A DNA stretch of 64,000 bases. Source: Falsiroseomonas sp051433195 (GTDB lineage: Bacteria; Pseudomonadota; Alphaproteobacteria; Acetobacterales; Acetobacteraceae). The translations under genes and the position numbers were made by a program. This document shows, in pieces, positions 50,447 through 59,816 of the stretch; the stretch's first letter is position 1; each line of letters starts with the position of its first letter. The stretch covers positions 124,001 to 188,000 of the forward strand of contig NZ_JBHMFT010000004.1 in the NCBI RefSeq assembly GCF_051433195.1, read 5' to 3'. Under the pieces are notes generated by a model, which searched no databases, was not told the DNA's origin, and saw only the letters and a list, made by a program, of their open reading frames with translations.

Positions 50447-51043
50447 ATGCGGCGCCTAATCCTGGCTTGCATGCTGCTCAGCGGCTGCGCCCTTGAGCGC
50501 GACTACATCGAAGTGCGCCATGTTGCGGCCCCCGGAGTTCAAGCCATCCCCGGCGCCTCGGAAGTTGTAGTGTCGGTCGATACGCGAGACGGCAGGACGA
50601 TTAGAGACCGGGTTAGTAATAAAATAAATGGGTATGGAATGGAGATGGCTCCGATCATTTCCACCAACGACGTGATCACCGAAACTCAACGTGCCATCGT
50701 AGAGGAACTGACTTCGCGAGGATTCAGAATTGGTGGAAGCGAAGCGCGGCTCGACGTCGAGGTTCTTCGCTTCTTCAGCCAGTTCCAGACCGGATTCTTT
50801 GCCGGGTCGGCAAAAGCTGACCTTTCGGTCAACGTTCGCCTGACCGACAGGTCCGGCCGCCTGGTCCTGGCAAAGACTTTCACAGCGGAGGGAATCGTCC
50901 CAAGTCTTCAACTGGCGAGCGGCGCGAATGCAAGATTGGCCCTCGAGGACGGTTTGCGGAAACTCATTCGCATGATCGGGGACGATGTTGAGCTTGCTCA
51001 AGCCCTCCTGCGAGCCGGCCCCGCCGGGCGACCGGTCAGCTAG
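50447..51043 (+). CDS. YajG-like lipoprotein
   Basis: A 198-aa lipoprotein with signal peptide and lipobox LLSGC, the lipidated cysteine at residue 14. The mature part matches the YajG fold: VVVSVDTRDGRTIRDRVSNK, an AIVEELTSRGFRI helix and FAGSAKADLSVNVRLTDRSG beta-strands. YajG function is unknown. ATG 50447 has a good GGAGGA. Base composition is lower in GC than most genes here, with an AT-rich upstream region. Confidence 0.85.
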   Translation: MRRLILACMLLSGCALERDYIEVRHVAAPGVQAIPGASEVVVSVDTRDGRTIRDRVSNKINGYGMEMAPIISTNDVITETQRAIVEELTSRGFRIGGSEARLDVEVLRFFSQFQTGFFAGSAKADLSVNVRLTDRSGRLVLAKTFTAEGIVPSLQLASGANARLALEDGLRKLIRMIGDDVELAQALLRAGPAGRPVS

Positions 51044-51164
51044 ACTGGAACTCCTGACAACGCGGTTTCAGGGAGGGCGAGTGCGTCTCCGGAGGTGTTG
51101 AGAGGAGGTTTGCCAACAGCCCTGTCATCCGGGTGCTGTTTGCCTGGGGGTACGACGGTACTGG

Positions 51165-52190
51165 TCATCGCGACCCTAAAAGCCCCTGCGCCACCAGTTC
51201 CTCCGCGATCTGCACCGCGTTCAGTGCCGCGCCCTTGCGCAGATTGTCGCTGACGCACCAGAAGGCCAGCCCGTTCGGCACCGTCAGGTCGCGGCGCAGG
51301 CGGCTGACATAGACGGCGTCCTCGCCGGCGGTCTCGGCTTGCGTCGCATAGCCGCCGTCTTCCCGGCGATCGAGCAGGATCACCCCCGGCGCCTCCCGCA
51401 GGGCGGACCGGGCGTCGGCTTCGGTGATGGGTTCCTCGAACTCCACATGCACCGCCTCGGCATGGCCGATGAAGACCGGGACGCGGACGCAGGTGGCCAT
51501 CACGGCGATGTCCGGGCTCAGGATCTTGCGGGTTTCCTCCGCCATCTTCGTCTCCTCCCGCGTCGAGCCGTCGCCGAGGAAATTGTCGATGTGGGGGATG
51601 CAGTTGAAGGCGATCTGCTTGGTGAACTGCTCCGACGGCGGCGTTTCGTTCACATAGACGCCGCGGGTCTGCGACCACAGCTCGTCCATCGCCTCCCGCC
51701 CCGCGCCGGACACCGACTGGTAGGTGGACACCACCACGCGCTTCACCCGCGCCAGGTCGTGCAGCGGCTTGAGGGCGACCACCATCTGGATGGTGGAGCA
51801 GTTCGGGTTGGCGATGATCCGCCTTTTCTTGAAGCGCGCCAGCGCCTGTGGGTTCACCTCCGGCACCACCAGCGGCACGTCGGGGTCCATGCGGAACTGG
51901 CTGGTGTTGTCGATCACGACGCAGCCGGCGGCCGCCGCCCGCGGCGCATGCACCGCGCTGATCGCGGCGCCGGGGGAAAACAGCGCGATGTCGATGCCCG
52001 TGAAGTCGAAGCTGCCCAGCGACTTCACCGTCAGCACCTGGTCCTCCCCGAAGGAGACCTGCTGGCCGGCGGACCGGCCGGAGGCGAGGGCCACCATGCT
52101 GTCCACCGGGAAGCTGCGCTCCGCCAGCGTCTTGAGGATCTCGCGCCCCACCGCGCCGGTGGCGCCGACCACGGCCATCCTGTAGCCCAT
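51165..52190 (-). CDS. asd: aspartate-semialdehyde dehydrogenase
   Basis: A 341-aa enzyme that makes aspartate semialdehyde from aspartyl phosphate for lysine, threonine, methionine and diaminopimelate. VVGATGAVGREILKTL is the NADP loop, and the catalytic cysteine is in NPNCSTIQM near residue 130. The substrate-binding arginine lies in the SGAGREAM and HIDNFLGDGSTREE regions. Length is normal. Monocistronic here, with a chemoreceptor gene next. Confidence 0.97.
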   Translation of the reverse strand: MGYRMAVVGATGAVGREILKTLAERSFPVDSMVALASGRSAGQQVSFGEDQVLTVKSLGSFDFTGIDIALFSPGAAISAVHAPRAAAAGCVVIDNTSQFRMDPDVPLVVPEVNPQALARFKKRRIIANPNCSTIQMVVALKPLHDLARVKRVVVSTYQSVSGAGREAMDELWSQTRGVYVNETPPSEQFTKQIAFNCIPHIDNFLGDGSTREETKMAEETRKILSPDIAVMATCVRVPVFIGHAEAVHVEFEEPITEADARSALREAPGVILLDRREDGGYATQAETAGEDAVYVSRLRRDLTVPNGLAFWCVSDNLRKGAALNAVQIAEELVAQGLLGSR

Positions 52191-52258
52191 GCTGCCGTTC
52201 CTTCGATGTGGCGGCGGGCTTAGGCGCTTCCGGCCCGCATGGGCAAGCTTCGGCGCGC

Positions 52259-54580
52259 CTACATGGACCGCACGCTGCGCAGGAAGCTGTCGGTCTTTTC
52301 CTTGAGCTGCCGCGCCTGGCCGGCCAGCGCGCCGCTGTCGTCGCGCATGGCACCCGCCGAGGCGCCGGTGGCTTCCGCCGCGCCGCGCACCCCCTCGATC
52401 CGCTGCGCCACCGTCTGCGTCGCCTCCGCCACCTGTGCCGCGCTGCGGGCGATCTCCTGCGTGGCGGTCCCCTGTTCTTCCACCGCCGCGGCGATCGCGG
52501 TGGCGATCTCGCTGGTGCGTTCGACCGTGGCGCCGATGCCGCGGATCGCGGCCACGGCCTGGCTCGTCGCCTGCTGCATCTGGCCGATCTGGGCGGCAAT
52601 CTCCTCCGTCGCCTTCGCGGTCTGGCCGGCGAGGGACTTCACCTCGGACGCCACCACCGCGAAGCCCTTGCCGGCCTCCCCGGCGCGGGCGGCCTCGATC
52701 GTCGCGTTCAGCGCCAGCAGGTTGGTCTGCCCCGCGATGTCGCCGATCAGCCGCACCACGTCGCCGATCCGCGCCGCGGCCTCCGACAGGCCCTGCACCG
52801 TGGTGTCGGTGGCCTGCGCCTCCGCCACCGCGCGGCGGGCGACCTGGGCGGCCTCCCCCACCTGGCGGGAGATCTCGTGGACGGAGCTGGCCATTTCCTC
52901 GGCCGCCGCCGCCACCGCCTGCACGTCGCCCTGCGCCCGCCCGCCAGCCGCCGCCACCGCCGCGGCTTCCTGGCCGGAGGTCGCGGCGGTGCCGCTGAGC
53001 GCCACGGCGGAGTCCTGCAGCCGGGTGGCGGACTCGGCCACGGCGGCGACCACGGCGCCGATCTCCGTCTCGAAGGTGTCCGCCAGCCGGACCTTCTCCG
53101 TGCCCACCGTCCAGGCAAGCATCGCCGCGGTGTAGCCGCCGGCGGCATCGAGAATGGCGGAGATGCGCAGCTCCAGCACCTCCTCGCCCAGGCGGATCCG
53201 CGCCGTGTGCGGCAGGCGCGAGGCATCGGCGAGCATGGCGTGCTGGTGCGCCGGGTTCTTGTGAAAGATGTCGATGGACTGGCCGAGCATGTCCTCCGGC
53301 CCCATCGGCAGGACGTGGCGGATGCTGCCGAGCAGGCGCCTTGTCTCCGCATTCATGTAGGTGATGCGGAAGCCGTCGTTCGGGTCCGCGCTCATCACCG
53401 CGGCGGGAAGCTGCTCCACCATCTGGCTTTGCGCGAAGGCGGTCCGCACCGTGCCGCGCAGGGCCTCCAGCGCCTCCGCCATCTGGCCGATCTCGTCGCG
53501 GCGGCCGCGGTCCGGCACGGCCATGTCGGCCTGGCCGGACGCGATGCGGGCCATGATGGCGGACAGCCGGCGCAGCGGGGTGCTGATGGCGCGGGCCATG
53601 GCCAGGGCTGAAAGCAGCAGCACCAGGCTGATGGCAAGCCCGGTCCAGACGGTGCCCATGCGGACCAGCGTGGTGCGTTCGGACACCTGCGCGCGCTGCT
53701 CGGCGGCGATGGCGGCGCCGGCGGCGGCCAGGGTGGCGGCGGCGTCGCGCATCGCCAGGCGCGCCGGCGCCACCTGGTCCTGCCGCGCATTGGCGACCTG
53801 TTCCCCGGCATCCAGGATGGTGCCGGCGGCCGTGCCGAGGCCCTGAACATGCTCCACCAGCTTCTGAAGGTCGTCCCGCAGCCGCTGCACGCTGGAATTG
53901 GCCAGCAGGCCGCGGCTATGGACGCGGGATTGCGCGATGCCGCGGCGGACGCGGCGGACCTGCTCCTGCTCGCCCGTCGCCAGGAGACGCTGCACGCCGA
54001 TCCGCACGTCGTTCACCGCCGCGTGCACGGTCAACAGCCGGTGCCGCGCCTCCTCGCGCTCGGCCGGTGGCAGGTCGAACTCGAAGCTGGTGGAGATCGA
54101 CTCGAAGGTGGAATCGTAGGCCGCGGACAGCGGGAACAACTCCCGGTCCCGCGCCACGATCATGCGGGCCCGCTGCGTCGCCACCCGTTCCAGCGCACCC
54201 CGGTAGGTCGCGGCCACCTCGGCCAGGTTGTCGGCGGCGGCCAGGAGACGCGGTTCCCCGACGCTGGCGGCGGCCATCTGGACCTGCGCCAGGCCGTCCG
54301 CCAGCGCGCGACTGATCTCGGCCCAGGCGGGCGCCTGGCCCGCCTCGTCATGGGTCAGCAGCAGGTCGCGTTCCAGCACCGCGACGTCGCCCAGCCGGTC
54401 GGCTCCGGCCTCCATAGCGTCCATCGCTTCCTGGGTGCGTGCCGAGCCATCCTGTTCCGCCAGGATGCCGGCACTCTCGCGCCAGACCATGCCCACCAGC
54501 CCGGTCAGCAGCAGCAGGGCCAGGCAGGCGGACGCCGCCAGCTTTCGGCCAACCGACATGTCGAGGAGAAGGCGCATCAT
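52259..54580 (-). CDS. methyl-accepting chemotaxis protein with PAS domain
   Basis: A 773-aa membrane receptor. Layout: TM1 at about residues 11-30, an alpha-helical periplasmic sensor (to about 300), TM2 near 305-325, a HAMP linker (RRLSAIMARIASGQ), a PAS domain (GFRITYMNAETRRLLGSI), then the MCP signalling domain with the hairpin tip QTNLLALNATIEAARAGEAGKGFAVVASEVKSLA. ATG 54580 follows GGAGCC. The ligand is unknown. It is downstream of asd in the same orientation but 68 bases apart. Confidence 0.95.
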   Translation of the reverse strand: MMRLLLDMSVGRKLAASACLALLLLTGLVGMVWRESAGILAEQDGSARTQEAMDAMEAGADRLGDVAVLERDLLLTHDEAGQAPAWAEISRALADGLAQVQMAAASVGEPRLLAAADNLAEVAATYRGALERVATQRARMIVARDRELFPLSAAYDSTFESISTSFEFDLPPAEREEARHRLLTVHAAVNDVRIGVQRLLATGEQEQVRRVRRGIAQSRVHSRGLLANSSVQRLRDDLQKLVEHVQGLGTAAGTILDAGEQVANARQDQVAPARLAMRDAAATLAAAGAAIAAEQRAQVSERTTLVRMGTVWTGLAISLVLLLSALAMARAISTPLRRLSAIMARIASGQADMAVPDRGRRDEIGQMAEALEALRGTVRTAFAQSQMVEQLPAAVMSADPNDGFRITYMNAETRRLLGSIRHVLPMGPEDMLGQSIDIFHKNPAHQHAMLADASRLPHTARIRLGEEVLELRISAILDAAGGYTAAMLAWTVGTEKVRLADTFETEIGAVVAAVAESATRLQDSAVALSGTAATSGQEAAAVAAAGGRAQGDVQAVAAAAEEMASSVHEISRQVGEAAQVARRAVAEAQATDTTVQGLSEAAARIGDVVRLIGDIAGQTNLLALNATIEAARAGEAGKGFAVVASEVKSLAGQTAKATEEIAAQIGQMQQATSQAVAAIRGIGATVERTSEIATAIAAAVEEQGTATQEIARSAAQVAEATQTVAQRIEGVRGAAEATGASAGAMRDDSGALAGQARQLKEKTDSFLRSVRSM

Positions 54581-54684
54581 GCAGGCTCCGGCGTGCAGCG
54601 AGATGCGCAGCATGCCGGCCCGGCATTGCCATCCCGTGAACGGGAGGCGAAAGGCGGCCCCGGCGGTGACCGGGGCCGCGATGG

Positions 54685-55677
54685 TCACGCCATGACGAGG
54701 TTGTCGGGCACGTTCTGGCCGTTCTCCCGCAGGTAGCGGGCGGCACCGGGGTGGAAGGGCAGGAAGGTGTTCTTGGTCCAGTTCCCGATCACGGTCTCCG
54801 ACGCCGCCGCGATCGCCGCCTTCAGCCGGTCGTTCTGGCCGAGCACGGACTTGGTGATCTCATAGGCCAGGTCGTCGGGGATCGACTTGTGGGCGATGGC
54901 GAAGTTGTACATGCCGACGATGCCGAGCGGCTTCTGCTGCGTGCGGTAGGTGCCCATGGGCAGCGACCCCGCGGCCAGTTCCGGATACTTCGCCGTCAGT
55001 TTCGCGGTTTCCTCCTGCGTGAAGTCCAGGAAGTTCACCTCGGCCTGCACCTCGATCTCGGAGAAGGCCGGCACCGGCACGCCGGAAGCGAACAGGAAGG
55101 CATCCAGCAGCCCGTCCTGGATCTGGCCCACGAGGTCGGAGGCGGAGCCGTAGCGGACGGCGGAGGGGGTGATGCCCAGTTCGGTCAGGATCTGCGGGTA
55201 GTAGGTGCCCGGCGTGCCGCCGCGCGGGCCCACGCCGACGCTCTTGCCGTTCAGGTCGGCATGCTTGGTGATGCCGGTGCGCTTCAGGGCGATGCCGTGG
55301 AACGGCGTGTCGTACATCGGGAACAGCGCGCGGATGTCGCGGAACTTGTTGCCCTGGGTCCAGGCGCCGACGCCGTTCCAGGCCTGCAGCGCCACGCCCA
55401 TCGTGGCCATGCCGAGCTCGATTTCCTTGCGGTTCACCAGGATGATGTTCTGGTTCGGGCCCTGCGTCGTGCGGTAGGAAATCTGCACGCCGGTGGCTTC
55501 CTGGGCGATCTGGCCCCAGGCCGGCCCGTACAGCGCATAGGTGCCGCCCGGTGCGGCGGTGCCCATGTTCAGGGCGCGCGGCCAGGACGCATTCTTTGGC
55601 TGAGCGAGGGCCGGTGTCGAAAGAAGGGGGGCGGCAGCACCCAGGGCCGTGGCGGCAAGCAGGTGGCGGCGGCGCAT
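54685..55677 (-). CDS. TAXI-family TRAP solute-binding protein
   Basis: A 330-aa periplasmic receptor of the TAXI subfamily. The signal peptide ends near residue 26 (LSTPALAQ). The mature protein has NMGTAAPGGTYALYGPAWGQIAQEATG, the TAXI opening motif, and GKSVGVGPRGGTPGTYYPQIL. These receptors work with a fused DctQM permease, which is not in the window. Starts at ATG 55677 with GGGAGA upstream. It is divergent from the DUF1489 gene. Confidence 0.93.
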   Translation of the reverse strand: MRRRHLLAATALGAAAPLLSTPALAQPKNASWPRALNMGTAAPGGTYALYGPAWGQIAQEATGVQISYRTTQGPNQNIILVNRKEIELGMATMGVALQAWNGVGAWTQGNKFRDIRALFPMYDTPFHGIALKRTGITKHADLNGKSVGVGPRGGTPGTYYPQILTELGITPSAVRYGSASDLVGQIQDGLLDAFLFASGVPVPAFSEIEVQAEVNFLDFTQEETAKLTAKYPELAAGSLPMGTYRTQQKPLGIVGMYNFAIAHKSIPDDLAYEITKSVLGQNDRLKAAIAAASETVIGNWTKNTFLPFHPGAARYLRENGQNVPDNLVMA

Positions 55678-55805
55678 GGTTTGTCTCCCTTGGACGGTTT
55701 CGTTGCCTCCGATTAACCCCGGATCACCGCCTGAGGCAAGCTTTGCGGCCCGGCGTGTCGATATAGACTGTTGACCAGGCTTGCCGCGACTCGGCCGCAG
55801 GCCAC

Positions 55806-56243
55806 ATGCATTCGGGCATGCTGCACCTGCTGAAACTCTGCGTCGGGCCGAAGGAGGTGGCGGAACTCGCCGCCGGGCAGGCGCGCCGCGCCGTGGTCGA
55901 CCCGCCGCTGCGGCACCAGACCCGCATGGTGCCGAAGCGGGCGGCGGAGCTGGTCGAGGGTGGCTCCCTGTACTGGGTGCTGGCCGGGCTGATCCGCGTG
56001 CGGCAGCGCATCCTGGAGGTGCGGGACGAGCGCTGGGATGACGGCACCGCCTGCGCCGGCCTGGTGCTGGACCCGGAGCTGGTGCTGCTCCAGCCCCGGC
56101 CGCAGAAGCCGTTCCAGGGCTGGCGCTACCTGGACCCCGCCGCCGCGCCGCCTGATGCGCCAAAGGCAGGCCTGGCCGCGGATGGCATGGAGGCGCTGCC
56201 CCCGGCCCTGCGGCGGGAGCTGGAGGCGCTCTGCCTGATCTGA
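55806..56243 (+). CDS. DUF1489 family protein
   Basis: A 145-aa cytoplasmic protein of the DUF1489 family, frequent in Alphaproteobacteria and of unknown function. MLHLLKLCVGPKEVAEL, HQTRMVPKRAAELVEGGSLYWVLAGLIRVRQRI and QPRPQKPFQGWRYL are the conserved blocks. The family usually starts at MLHL, which would be ATG 55818; ATG 55806 is equally plausible. No cysteines or signal. Confidence 0.88.
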   Translation: MHSGMLHLLKLCVGPKEVAELAAGQARRAVVDPPLRHQTRMVPKRAAELVEGGSLYWVLAGLIRVRQRILEVRDERWDDGTACAGLVLDPELVLLQPRPQKPFQGWRYLDPAAAPPDAPKAGLAADGMEALPPALRRELEALCLI

Positions 56244-56370
56244 GCCCGCCGCATCCCGCATCGCGGCAAATGCTGGCGCCGCAACGAATTGGAAGCTTGT
56301 GCGCAACCGCCGCTGCGGTCATCTTCGCTCAACCTGCCATCAATTTTCCGCCGTCGATCGGGATCGCGCC

Positions 56371-56868
56371 ATGCGCCGTTTTGCCCTCCTGGCCCTGCCG
56401 CTGGGGCTGCTTCTGAGCCTGCCGGCCGCCGCCCAGCATTGGAACGATTCGCCGCCGGGGCGCGACCTGCTGAGCTCGACCATCACGGATTTCGAGAATT
56501 TCCGGGAACGTGCGCCGGCGCCGCCAAGCTTTTCCTCCCGCGGCGCGCCCGTGGCCGACTCCACGGCGCGTGGCCCGATCCCGCTGCTGGACTGGGTGCC
56601 GCCGCCGCCGGTGGCCGCCGCGCCGCCGCGCCCGCAGCGCCGCAGCCCGCCGCGCCGCACCGTGCGTCGTGCGACGCCGCCGGTCGAACGCGAAAGCGCC
56701 GCCCTGCCGGCCCGGTCCACGCCGCAGCGCCAGGCGGCGTCCGTCAGCGGCGGCGGCGACTGGGAACGGTCCCTGGCGGACCGGGAGCGGGAGTTGCAGC
56801 GGCTGCGCCGCATCCTGGAAGACGATCGCCTGCGCTACCAGCAGGACCGCCAGCCGCAGTTGCAATAG
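56371..56868 (+). CDS. exported proline-rich protein, unknown
   Basis: A 165-aa exported protein: signal peptide (residues about 1-21, ending AAAQ), a proline- and arginine-rich low-complexity middle (about 70-130), and a charged coiled-coil-like end (DRERELQRLRRILEDDRLR). No family recognised. Start ATG 56371; a longer frame upstream lacks a signal peptide. Probably periplasmic. Confidence 0.65.
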   Translation: MRRFALLALPLGLLLSLPAAAQHWNDSPPGRDLLSSTITDFENFRERAPAPPSFSSRGAPVADSTARGPIPLLDWVPPPPVAAAPPRPQRRSPPRRTVRRATPPVERESAALPARSTPQRQAASVSGGGDWERSLADRERELQRLRRILEDDRLRYQQDRQPQLQ

Positions 56869-56874
56869 GCGGCA

Positions 56875-56894
56875 CCGCGGGGCAGGCCCCGCGG
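56875..56894. terminator. bidirectional hairpin between convergent genes
   Basis: CCGCGGGG (56875-56882) and CCCCGCGG (56887-56894) form a perfect 8-bp stem with a 4-base loop, in the short space between the exported-protein gene and the CoA-transferase beta-subunit gene, which converge. Confidence 0.6.
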
Positions 56895-56905
56895 CGGCTT
56901 GGATT

Positions 56906-57556
56906 TCAGGCGGCGACCAGCGCGGTTTCGAAGGCCGCCTCGGTCTTCTCGCGGATTTCCTGTTCGGTCACGCCGGGCGCGATCTCCAGCAGCCGCATCG
57001 GCGCATCGCCCTTCTTGTCGATGCCGAAGACGCCGAGCTCGGTCACCACGATATCCACCACCCGGCGGCCGGTCAGCGGCAGGGTGCATGCGCGCAGCAG
57101 CTTCGGCTTGCCGCCGGCGGTGTGTTCCATCAGCACGATCACGCGCTTGACGCCGGCGACCAGGTCCATGGCGCCGCCCATGCCCTTCACCATCTTGCCC
57201 GGGATCATCCAGTTCGCCAGGTCGCCATTCTGCGCCACCTGCAGCGCGCCGAGGATGGACAGGTCGATATGCCCGCCGCGGATCATGCCGAAGGACTGGG
57301 CGCTGTCGAAGAAGCTGCTGGTGGGCAGCTGGGTGATGGTCTGCTTGCCGGCATTGATCAGGTCCGGGTCCTCCTCCCCCTCGAAGGGGAACGGGCCGAG
57401 GCCGAGCATGCCGTTCTCGGATTGCAGCTGCACCGACATGCCGGGGGGCACGTGGTTCGCCACCAGCGTCGGGATGCCGATGCCGAGGTTCACGTAGAAG
57501 CCGTCCTGCAGCTCGCGCGCCGCGCGCGCCGCCATCTCGTCGCGGGTCCAGGGCAT
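56906..57556 (-). CDS. 3-oxoacid CoA-transferase subunit B
   Basis: A 216-aa beta subunit of a class I CoA-transferase (ScoB/AtoA type). It starts MPWTRDEMAARAARELQDGFYVNLGIGIPTLV, and SENGMLGLGPFP contains the catalytic glutamate that forms the CoA thioester. Paired with subunit A encoded upstream on the same strand, 149 bases away. It likely acts on succinyl-CoA and acetoacetate or another 3-oxoacid. SD GGGAGA precedes ATG 57556. Confidence 0.95.
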   Translation of the reverse strand: MPWTRDEMAARAARELQDGFYVNLGIGIPTLVANHVPPGMSVQLQSENGMLGLGPFPFEGEEDPDLINAGKQTITQLPTSSFFDSAQSFGMIRGGHIDLSILGALQVAQNGDLANWMIPGKMVKGMGGAMDLVAGVKRVIVLMEHTAGGKPKLLRACTLPLTGRRVVDIVVTELGVFGIDKKGDAPMRLLEIAPGVTEQEIREKTEAAFETALVAA

Positions 57557-57705
57557 TCGTTATCTCCCAAAAAGGGCGGCACGTGCCGCTTTGCACGGGC
57601 CGAGGCCGCGCATGCGGCCAGCGCACAGACCATCATTGCATCCCAGCACCACAGCGTCCTGCGCGAAGCCAAGGGCGCGGAGCGCCCGCCCGGCGTCTGA
57701 GGGCA

Positions 57706-58416
57706 TCATGCAAGCACGCGCTTCGTCACGGTGCGCTGTTCGATGCGCTTCTCGAAGTCCGCCGGCAGGGCGATCATCCGCTTCACGAAGATGCCGGGGG
57801 TGTGGACGTGGTCGGCGTCGATCTCGCCCGGGCGGACCAGGTGTTCCACCTGCGCCACCGTCACCTTCGCCGCCGTCGCCATGATCGGATTGAAGTTCCG
57901 CGCCGTCTTCCGATAGACGAGGTTGCCCTCGTGGTCGCCCATGTACGCATGGATGATGGCGAGGTCGGCGACGATGCCGCGCTCCATGACGTAGTGCTCG
58001 CCGTCGAATTCCCGCGTCTCCTTGCCCTCCGCCACCGCCGTGCCGTAGCCGGTCCTGGTGAAGAAGGCGGGGATGCCGGCACCGCCGGCGCGGATGCGCT
58101 CGGCCAGCGTGCCCTGCGGGTTGAACTCGATGGCGAGTTCGCCGGCCAGGTACTGCTTGGCGAAGGTGGCGTTCTCGCCGACGTAGCTGCTGATCATCTT
58201 GCTGATCTGGCGCGTGTGCAGCAGCAGGCCGAGGCCGGCATCGTCGATGCCCGCATTGTTGGACACCACGGTCAGGTCCTTCACGCCGCTTTCGCGGATC
58301 GCCTCGATCAGCACGGAGGGGATGCCGCTGATGCCGAAGCCGCCGGACATGATGGTCATGCCGTCCCGCAGCAGGCCCGCCAGCGCCGCCGTCGCATCCG
58401 CATAGATCTTGCCCAT
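57706..58416 (-). CDS. 3-oxoacid CoA-transferase subunit A
   Basis: A 236-aa alpha subunit. Features: MTIMSGGFGISGIPSVLIEAI near residues 20-40 (the CoA-binding glycine loop), VVSNNAGIDDAGLGLLL, and GTLAERIRAGGAGIPAFFTRTGYGT. Start ATG 58416. The spacing to subunit B is 149 bases with no other gene, longer than usual for this pair. Confidence 0.95.
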   Translation of the reverse strand: MGKIYADATAALAGLLRDGMTIMSGGFGISGIPSVLIEAIRESGVKDLTVVSNNAGIDDAGLGLLLHTRQISKMISSYVGENATFAKQYLAGELAIEFNPQGTLAERIRAGGAGIPAFFTRTGYGTAVAEGKETREFDGEHYVMERGIVADLAIIHAYMGDHEGNLVYRKTARNFNPIMATAAKVTVAQVEHLVRPGEIDADHVHTPGIFVKRMIALPADFEKRIEQRTVTKRVLA

Positions 58417-58545
58417 GGCCCGCCTGTCGCCTTCAGCCCGTGATGGCAGGGAAACTATGCGCCTCCGCGCCGCTCCGAAAGGGGGGAAGCCGGGCTTGCG
58501 CCACTTCGGACCCAGGGCTATACGGCGCGCCTCGCAAGAGCGTGC

Positions 58546-58621
<76 letters not shown>

Positions 58622-58715
58622 GGTTTTCGGGCCGCCAGTTCCGTCACCGGGGCTGGCGGTTTCGCTTTCGGGGCCCGCGGCATCTTTCGGCCCCCGGCGT
58701 CGTTGTCCTTTTGTG

Positions 58716-59816
58716 ATGGACATCCTTCCCCCCAGGCTTTCCGAACCCGCGCCGCTCCAGGCGCTGGCGGCGCTTCACCCGCGGCTGGAGGCGGAGGCCG
58801 AGCAGGGCGACCGCGATGGCCGCTTCCCCGAGGCCGGCGTCGCCGCCCTGGCCGGCATCGGCCTGCTGCGCGCCCCGCTGGACGGCCTGGGCACGGCGCC
58901 GGAGGGGGCTGCCGCGCTCGCCCTGACCCTGCGCCGGATCGGCCGCGCCAGCCTGCCACTCGGCCGGTTGTTTGAGGGCCATGTCAACGCCCTGCGCCTG
59001 GTGCTGCGGCATGGCGATCCCGGCCAGCGCCGGCAGGCCGGGCGGGATGCCGAGGCCGGGCACCTGTTCGCCGTCTGGAACACGGATGACGCCGCGGCGC
59101 CGCTGATGCTGCGCGACGGCGTTCTCTCCGGCCGCAAGATCCTGTGCTCCGGCGCCGGCCATGTGCCGCGGGCGCTGGTGACGGCGCGGACGGCGCCCGA
59201 TGCGCCGCCGCAGATGCTGCTGCTGGAGCTTGCGGCAGGGGAGCGCGCGGATTTGTCCGGCTGGACGCCGCTCGGCATGAAGGCGTCCGTCTCCGGCGCC
59301 ATGGATTTCGAGGGTGTCGTGGTGCCCGAGGCCGCGCGCATCGGCGCGCCGGGCGCCTATGCGACGCAGCCGGATTTCTCCGCCGGCGCCTGGCGCTTCG
59401 CCGCGGTGCAGTGCGGCGGGATGGAGGCGGTGCTGGAGCAGTTGCGGGCGCAGCACCGGCGCACCGGGCGCGGCGGCGACCCGAACCAGGCGGCCCGCCT
59501 CGGCCAGGCGGCCATCGCGGTGGAGTCCGCGCGGCTCTGGGTGGAGGCCGCGGCGGGCCGTGCCGAAACCGGTGCCGCGGATGCCGCCGCCTACACCAAC
59601 CTGGCGCGCAGCGCGGTGGAGCGGGCGGCGCTGGACCTGCTGGAACTGGCACAGCGCTCCGTCGGGTTGCAGGCCTTCATGACGGCGCATCCGTTGCAGC
59701 GCCTGTGCCGCGACCTCGCCACCTATCTGCGCCAGCCCGGCCCGGATGGCGCCCTGGCGGCGGGGGCGGCGCATCTGCTCGATGCTCCGGGCGCGGCCGG
59801 AGAGGTTTGGACATGA
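58716..59816 (+). CDS. acyl-CoA dehydrogenase-like protein
   Basis: A 366-aa flavoprotein of the acyl-CoA dehydrogenase fold, somewhat shorter than the usual 380-400 aa. The N-terminal domain is the helical start, ILCSGAGHVPRALVTAR belongs to the middle beta domain, and GLQAFMTAHPLQRLCRDLATYLRQP to the C-terminal helices. The conserved catalytic Glu is not obvious, so it may not act on ordinary acyl-CoA. Its stop overlaps the PIG-L start (ATGA). It is the first gene of a four-gene cluster. Confidence 0.85.
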   Translation: MDILPPRLSEPAPLQALAALHPRLEAEAEQGDRDGRFPEAGVAALAGIGLLRAPLDGLGTAPEGAAALALTLRRIGRASLPLGRLFEGHVNALRLVLRHGDPGQRRQAGRDAEAGHLFAVWNTDDAAAPLMLRDGVLSGRKILCSGAGHVPRALVTARTAPDAPPQMLLLELAAGERADLSGWTPLGMKASVSGAMDFEGVVVPEAARIGAPGAYATQPDFSAGAWRFAAVQCGGMEAVLEQLRAQHRRTGRGGDPNQAARLGQAAIAVESARLWVEAAAGRAETGAADAAAYTNLARSAVERAALDLLELAQRSVGLQAFMTAHPLQRLCRDLATYLRQPGPDGALAAGAAHLLDAPGAAGEVWT